The translations under genes were made by a program, and so were the position numbers. The notes under the pieces are model-generated. The model did no database searches and was not told the origin of the DNA. It saw nothing but the letters and a program-made list of their open reading frames with translations. DNA of 18,980 nucleotides from Nitrospira sp. (GTDB lineage: Bacteria > Nitrospirota > Thermodesulfovibrionia > Thermodesulfovibrionales > SM23-35): positions 1 through 18,980 of the forward strand of contig VGWY01000021.1 of NCBI GenBank assembly GCA_016873575.1, given 5' to 3'. The number at the start of each line of letters is the position of its first letter. Position 1 is the first letter of the stretch. Below, piece by piece: positions 15,414 to 18,980 of the stretch.

Positions 15414-16782
15414 ACTTACAAAGGCAAGATGGTTTAAAGGTGAACTTGCTCCTCCCCCTGATAAATCCATATCCCACAGGGCAGTCTTCTTCTCTTCCCT
15501 CTCAAAAGGTAAGAGCAATATAAAAAACTTCCTCAGGGCTGAGGATACAATGAGCACCCTTAATGCATTCAGAAAGCTCGGCGTGGAAATTCAGGAGATT
15601 GTAATCCCCCCCCCTTTAGAAAAGGGGGGTGAGGGGGGATTCTCAGGCGAACTTATAGTTCACGGGAAGGGATTATATGGCCTTAAGGAGCCTTTTGATG
15701 TCATAAACTGCGGGAATTCTGGCACGACAATACGACTTATTGCAGGGGTACTTTCAGGTAACCCATTTTTCTCTGTCCTTACCGGTGATGAATCCTTAAG
15801 GCAAAGGCCGATGGCAAGGGTTATTACCCCATTAAGACAGATGGGTGCCGAGATAATGGCAAGGTCCGGAGATAAATATCCACCCGTCGTAATCAAGGGA
15901 AGAAGGCTTCATGCAATACAATATGCCATGCCTGTAGCGAGTGCCCAGGTAAAATCCGCTGTCCTCCTCGCAGGACTTTATGCAGAAGGAGAGACAGAGG
16001 TCATAGAGCCTTATAAATCAAGGGACCATACAGAACGGATGCTCCCTGCCCTTGGTGCAGAAATAACGGTTGAAGGCCTTCATATAAAGATTAAAGGTGG
16101 GACGGAATTAAGGGGTACAGATATTTATGTACCAGGGGATTTTTCATCTGCTGCATTCTTTATCGTTGCAGCCCTTTTAGTTCCTGACTCAGAAATACTG
16201 ATAAAAAATGTGGGAGTAAACCCAACGAGAACAGGACTTTTAGAAGTTTTAAAACAGATGGGAGCAAATATTGAATTAACTAATATAAGGGACATCTCTC
16301 TTAACTCACCCCTCATCACTCATCACTCGTCACTTTTTGTAGGTGAACCTGTTGCAGATATATATTGCAAAGGCAAGAAAGAACTCAACGCAATACAAAT
16401 AACGAAAGAAAAAATCCCTTCCCTTATTGACGAGTTTCCTATCCTCTGTATAGCAGCAACACAGGCTACAGGAATCACAACTATTCGTGGAGCAGAGGAG
16501 TTGCGTGTAAAAGAGTCTGACAGGATAAAGGCAATGGCAACAGAACTCAGAAAGATGGGGACAGAAATTGAAGAGTTTGAAGATGGCCTGAGTATCAGGG
16601 GAAAGGCGAACCTGAGAGGCACATCCGTTGAAAGTTACGGAGACCACAGGATTGCAATGGCCCTGAGTATTGCAGCATTGATTGCAGATGGTACGACCAC
16701 GATTCATGGTATCTCATCTGTGAATATATCATTCCCCGGATTTTTTGAAATTTTGAGAAGGCTGACAGGTAGCAATGGCTAA
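15400..16782 (+). CDS. aroA: 3-phosphoshikimate 1-carboxyvinyltransferase (EPSP synthase) with two repeat insertions
   Basis: The enzyme joins shikimate 3-phosphate and phosphoenolpyruvate. Hallmarks: PDKSISHRA (20-28), NCGNSGTTIRL, LRQRPMARVITPLRQMGA, SAQVKSAVLLAGL, PGDFSSAAFFI, DEFPILCIAATQA, LRVKESDRI and YGDHRIAMA. At 460 residues it exceeds the usual 420-435. The excess falls at two places: PPPLEKGGEGGFSG (70-83), encoded by a C/G palindrome, and LNSPLITHHSSLF (301-313), encoded by a heptad tandem repeat; both stay in frame. Homologs usually pass directly across these loops. The likely start is TTG at 15400, with GGGAAGG closely upstream, inside the end of tyrA. The NSGTT and RQRPM phrasing is unlike the E. 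coli type and nearer Gram-positive or class II enzymes. Confidence 0.94.
   Translation: MDRIELTKARWFKGELAPPPDKSISHRAVFFSSLSKGKSNIKNFLRAEDTMSTLNAFRKLGVEIQEIVIPPPLEKGGEGGFSGELIVHGKGLYGLKEPFDVINCGNSGTTIRLIAGVLSGNPFFSVLTGDESLRQRPMARVITPLRQMGAEIMARSGDKYPPVVIKGRRLHAIQYAMPVASAQVKSAVLLAGLYAEGETEVIEPYKSRDHTERMLPALGAEITVEGLHIKIKGGTELRGTDIYVPGDFSSAAFFIVAALLVPDSEILIKNVGVNPTRTGLLEVLKQMGANIELTNIRDISLNSPLITHHSSLFVGEPVADIYCKGKKELNAIQITKEKIPSLIDEFPILCIAATQATGITTIRGAEELRVKESDRIKAMATELRKMGTEIEEFEDGLSIRGKANLRGTSVESYGDHRIAMALSIAALIADGTTTIHGISSVNISFPGFFEILRRLTGSNG
15606..15638 (+). repeat. C/G-tract palindromic repeat inside aroA
   Basis: CCCCCCTTT (15609-15617) and AAAGGGGGG (15621-15629) form a perfect 9-bp stem with loop AGA, preceded by three more C and followed by TGA and a second G6 tract (15633-15638). 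The unit encodes PPPLEKGGEGG in frame. The same kind of unit is a familiar dispersed intergenic repeat in several bacterial phyla. Confidence 0.75.
16313..16333 (+). repeat. Heptad tandem repeat inside aroA
   Basis: TCATCAC, TCATCAC and TCGTCAC follow one another, preceded by a degenerate CTCACCCC (16305-16312). On the complement this reads GTGACGA, GTGATGA, GTGATGA, the GTGAnnA type seen at the end of hisC. It encodes residues within LNSPLITHHSSLF, a segment absent from ordinary EPSP synthases. Confidence 0.6.
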
Positions 16783-18980
16783 CTACATTCATCTTATGAC
16801 CTTACATAGCGTTTTAAAATCTAAGGTTGCTGAGTGGAGAGATTTAAATTACAAATCAGAATCCCCTGTTATCTCCGAAATCTTTAACTTTAGCTACGAT
16901 TCCGAAACTCAGACCTTGCGTTTTTTACGAAAAGCACAATTTGAAGCCCTTGAAACATACTGGTATTTAAGACTTGTTGAAGGGACTCCACATATTTTTG
17001 ATTTGTACAAAAGAATTTTTCCTAAAAAACAATTGCTGGAGGTTTTTGGTCTGAAGCATTTAGTTGAAAATTTGCCAGAAGACTTAATCACAGATGAACT
17101 TATAGAAAATATCTTTGGGAAGGTAACAACTAATGATGAATTTGTAAAGCAGAACAGACTGGAGGCCCTCAGAGAAACACTTTCATTAAGTTATCCAAGC
17201 TACATATTAGCCTTAGCAATGGGAGCAGGTAAAACTATTTTAATCGGGACAATTATTGCTACTGAATTTGCAATGGCTCTTGAATATCCTGATAATACAA
17301 ACTTCGTTAAGAACGCCTTAGTATTCGCTCCCGGTAAAACTATATTAGGTGCTTTAAAAGAACTCTCTGATATTCCTTACGAAAAAATACTCCCCCTTAG
17401 ATTATACAAGGAATTTATCACATCGGTGAAATTTACCTATACCCGGGATGGAGAAAAAGACATTCCTATAATTAAGGAAAGTAGTTTTAATGTAGTAGTT
17501 ACTAATACCGAAAAAATAAGGATTCAAAAACAAACGATTACTAAATCTCTAATCAAGGATTTATTTGCTGACGCATCCCAGGAAGATATCATAAAGCAAG
17601 AAGTAGCAAACCAAAGGCTTCAAACAATTGCTTCTCTCCCTAATCTCGCTATATTCTCAGACGAAGCACATCATACTTATGGTCAGGCACTTGGTGAAGA
17701 ATTAAAAAGAGTCAGGCAAACAGTTGATTACCTTGCAGAAAAAACTAACCTCTTGACCGTGATTAACACCACGGGAACACCTTACTATGGGAGACAAATT
17801 CTAAAGGATGTAATTTATTGGTATGGTCTGTCACAGGGAATTAAAGATGGGATTCTAAAAGAAGTGAGAGGCAATATTGTTGCTTATCCTGAGGTAGAAG
17901 ATGAACATTTTATAAGCGATGTAATCATTGATTTCTTCAAAAACTATAAAGATATAAAAATCTATGATGGTAGCCCCGCAAAACTCGCCCTTTATTTTCC
18001 TAAGATAGACGACCTGCAAAATGCTAAACCGATTGTAGAGAAAACATTAGTAGAAATTAAAGAAGACCCCTCCATTGTTTTAGAGGTACACAACGAATCA
18101 AAAGATGAGATAAAAGATTTATTTGATAATAGAATAAATGACCCATACTTACTAAATAGGGTTTTTCTTCTTGTCAATAAGGGGACCGAAGGCTGGAACT
18201 GTCTATCTTTATATGCAACCGCTTTAGCAAGGGAACTCAAAGCGAGCAATAACTTCTGTCTTCAGGCAGCCTCTCGGTGCTTAAGACAGACACCAGGAAA
18301 TATACATAAAGCAAAAATATATTTATCTCAGCAGAATGTAAAAATTTTAGATTCTCAGTTGAAGGAGACCTATGGCGAAACACTTCAGGAGCTAAATTTA
18401 GCATCACCGAATCTTAGAACAGACAGGTTAATCTTAAGAAAGACAGAAATCCCCCCGTTATTACTTAAAAAGAAAATACTAAAGGTCATTCCTCTTGATA
18501 AAAAAATAGATTTTAAGCAGATAGAGATTCAAAAACCGGAAATCACAACTGAAGAATCTAAAAAAACTATCTACGATTTGAAAGACATCCCAGATAGAAA
18601 AGGCGTACTAATAACTCACAAAGAAGAAAAATGGATAATAGAGGAAGATTTTGTTGATGCTTATTCCTTTGCCGTTGAACTTTCATCTTTATACAGATTA
18701 CCTCTTATGATGATTTATGAAAAAATAAAAGAAGTTTATCCTGAAGGAGAGATTCCAGATAGCCACGCTTTTGAGATTAGAAAACAACTGGAAGGAAAAC
18801 TCAAAAATTACGATATAACAGAAGAGAAAGTTGAAGTTGCCCTTGCGTTAGTTAAACCTAAATGTTTCAGCAGAGAGGAAACAGAAGGGAAACCTATCTT
18901 CACCACTGAAATTGTCTATCACAAGGATAAAGAAAATCTTCTTCTAAAGTATGACCGATTCAAAGAGCAAAATAAGGGAT
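16775..18980 (+). CDS. Type III Res-like DEAH helicase, C-terminus beyond window
   Basis: The frame is open from ATG 16775 to the window end (735 codons, no stop). It is a superfamily 2 helicase: a Q-motif-like RKAQFEALETYWYLRL (52-67), Walker A AMGAGKT (148-154), FSDEAHHTYG with DEAH 296-299, motif III TTGTP (332-336), motif V-like KGTEGWNCLSLYA (469-481) and motif VI QAASRCLRQ (497-505). The GWN and R-x2-R layout is that of type III restriction Res subunits and related stand-alone defence helicases. The part after about 520 is unrecognised; any nuclease domain would lie there or beyond 18980. ATP-driven DNA translocation is the expected role. The start lies eight bases inside aroA with no strong ribosome site, suggesting coupling. 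AT-rich like the restriction genes at 9485-14514. Confidence 0.85.
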   Translation, partial: MANYIHLMTLHSVLKSKVAEWRDLNYKSESPVISEIFNFSYDSETQTLRFLRKAQFEALETYWYLRLVEGTPHIFDLYKRIFPKKQLLEVFGLKHLVENLPEDLITDELIENIFGKVTTNDEFVKQNRLEALRETLSLSYPSYILALAMGAGKTILIGTIIATEFAMALEYPDNTNFVKNALVFAPGKTILGALKELSDIPYEKILPLRLYKEFITSVKFTYTRDGEKDIPIIKESSFNVVVTNTEKIRIQKQTITKSLIKDLFADASQEDIIKQEVANQRLQTIASLPNLAIFSDEAHHTYGQALGEELKRVRQTVDYLAEKTNLLTVINTTGTPYYGRQILKDVIYWYGLSQGIKDGILKEVRGNIVAYPEVEDEHFISDVIIDFFKNYKDIKIYDGSPAKLALYFPKIDDLQNAKPIVEKTLVEIKEDPSIVLEVHNESKDEIKDLFDNRINDPYLLNRVFLLVNKGTEGWNCLSLYATALARELKASNNFCLQAASRCLRQTPGNIHKAKIYLSQQNVKILDSQLKETYGETLQELNLASPNLRTDRLILRKTEIPPLLLKKKILKVIPLDKKIDFKQIEIQKPEITTEESKKTIYDLKDIPDRKGVLITHKEEKWIIEEDFVDAYSFAVELSSLYRLPLMMIYEKIKEVYPEGEIPDSHAFEIRKQLEGKLKNYDITEEKVEVALALVKPKCFSREETEGKPIFTTEIVYHKDKENLLLKYDRFKEQNKG

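Noticed and set aside
15606..15638. Reading the C/G hairpin as a transcription terminator
   Set aside because: It lies mid-gene in aroA, has no T-run after the stem, and the reading frame continues through it.
16313..16333. CRISPR-like array
   Set aside because: Only 7-base units with no spacers; a short tandem repeat, not CRISPR.
16330..16707. Long minus-strand frames inside aroA (also 16323-16622)
   Set aside because: They lie fully opposite well-conserved EPSP synthase motifs and show no family features; Cys-rich composition is that of a shadow frame.
9485..18980. A complete known system such as BREX or DISARM
   Set aside because: No PglZ, BrxC-like ATPase, DUF1998 or phospholipase D component is visible; the visible parts fit only a generic restriction/AIPR set.

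Overview
The window reads as a bacterial chromosome segment, probably from an uncultured Nitrospirota or Desulfobacterota-like lineage. That placement is an inference. It rests on the gene order pheA-hisC-aroF-tyrA-aroA, a DUF4388 (PATAN-like) protein, a DUF6933 protein, and dispersed palindromic and heptad repeats of a type common in those genomes. Almost all genes lie on the + strand, densely packed.

Region 1 (1-602, minus strand) is a damaged locus. The first 19 codons of an apparent IS630-like transposase, with its own promoter, lie directly downstream of a flavodoxin-family gene whose C-terminus is missing, as if an insertion sequence had cut it.

Region 2 (834-6098, plus) holds lone or paired genes. 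These are a conserved hypothetical coupled by ATGA overlap to a DUF6933 gene, a ROK-family sugar kinase, a DUF4388 protein with one membrane segment, a secreted or anchored MA-like metallopeptidase (HELCH), and a secreted zinc-dependent phospholipase C-like protein. A dispersed-repeat fragment sits before the peptidase.

Region 3 (about 6148-18980, plus) is the most interesting. An aromatic amino acid operon runs pheA (chorismate mutase/prephenate dehydratase), hisC-type aminotransferase, aroF (DAHP synthase), tyrA, aroA, behind a promoter overlapped by a perfect 10-bp inverted repeat. Between aroF and tyrA sit four genes foreign to the pathway: a DNA methyltransferase with an SPPY motif, an AIPR-family abortive-infection protein with an N-terminal nuclease-like motif, a candidate PD-(D/E)XK restriction endonuclease, and a beta-class DNA methyltransferase with a DPPF motif. 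They join the aro genes by stop-start (ATGA) overlaps at both ends. Directly after aroA, overlapping it by 8 nt, begins a large type III Res-like DEAH helicase (at least 735 codons) that runs off the window. The visible parts suggest a restriction/abortive-infection system interleaved with, and probably co-transcribed with, an essential biosynthetic operon.

aroA itself carries two short in-frame insertions that look repeat-derived: a palindrome of C and G tracts, and a heptad tandem repeat. The same heptad type recurs across the hisC stop codon.

No tRNA, rRNA or CRISPR array was seen. No gene-free stretch exceeds 300 bases; the longest, 594-833, shows nothing recognisable beyond a weak -10-like TAAAAT near its end.
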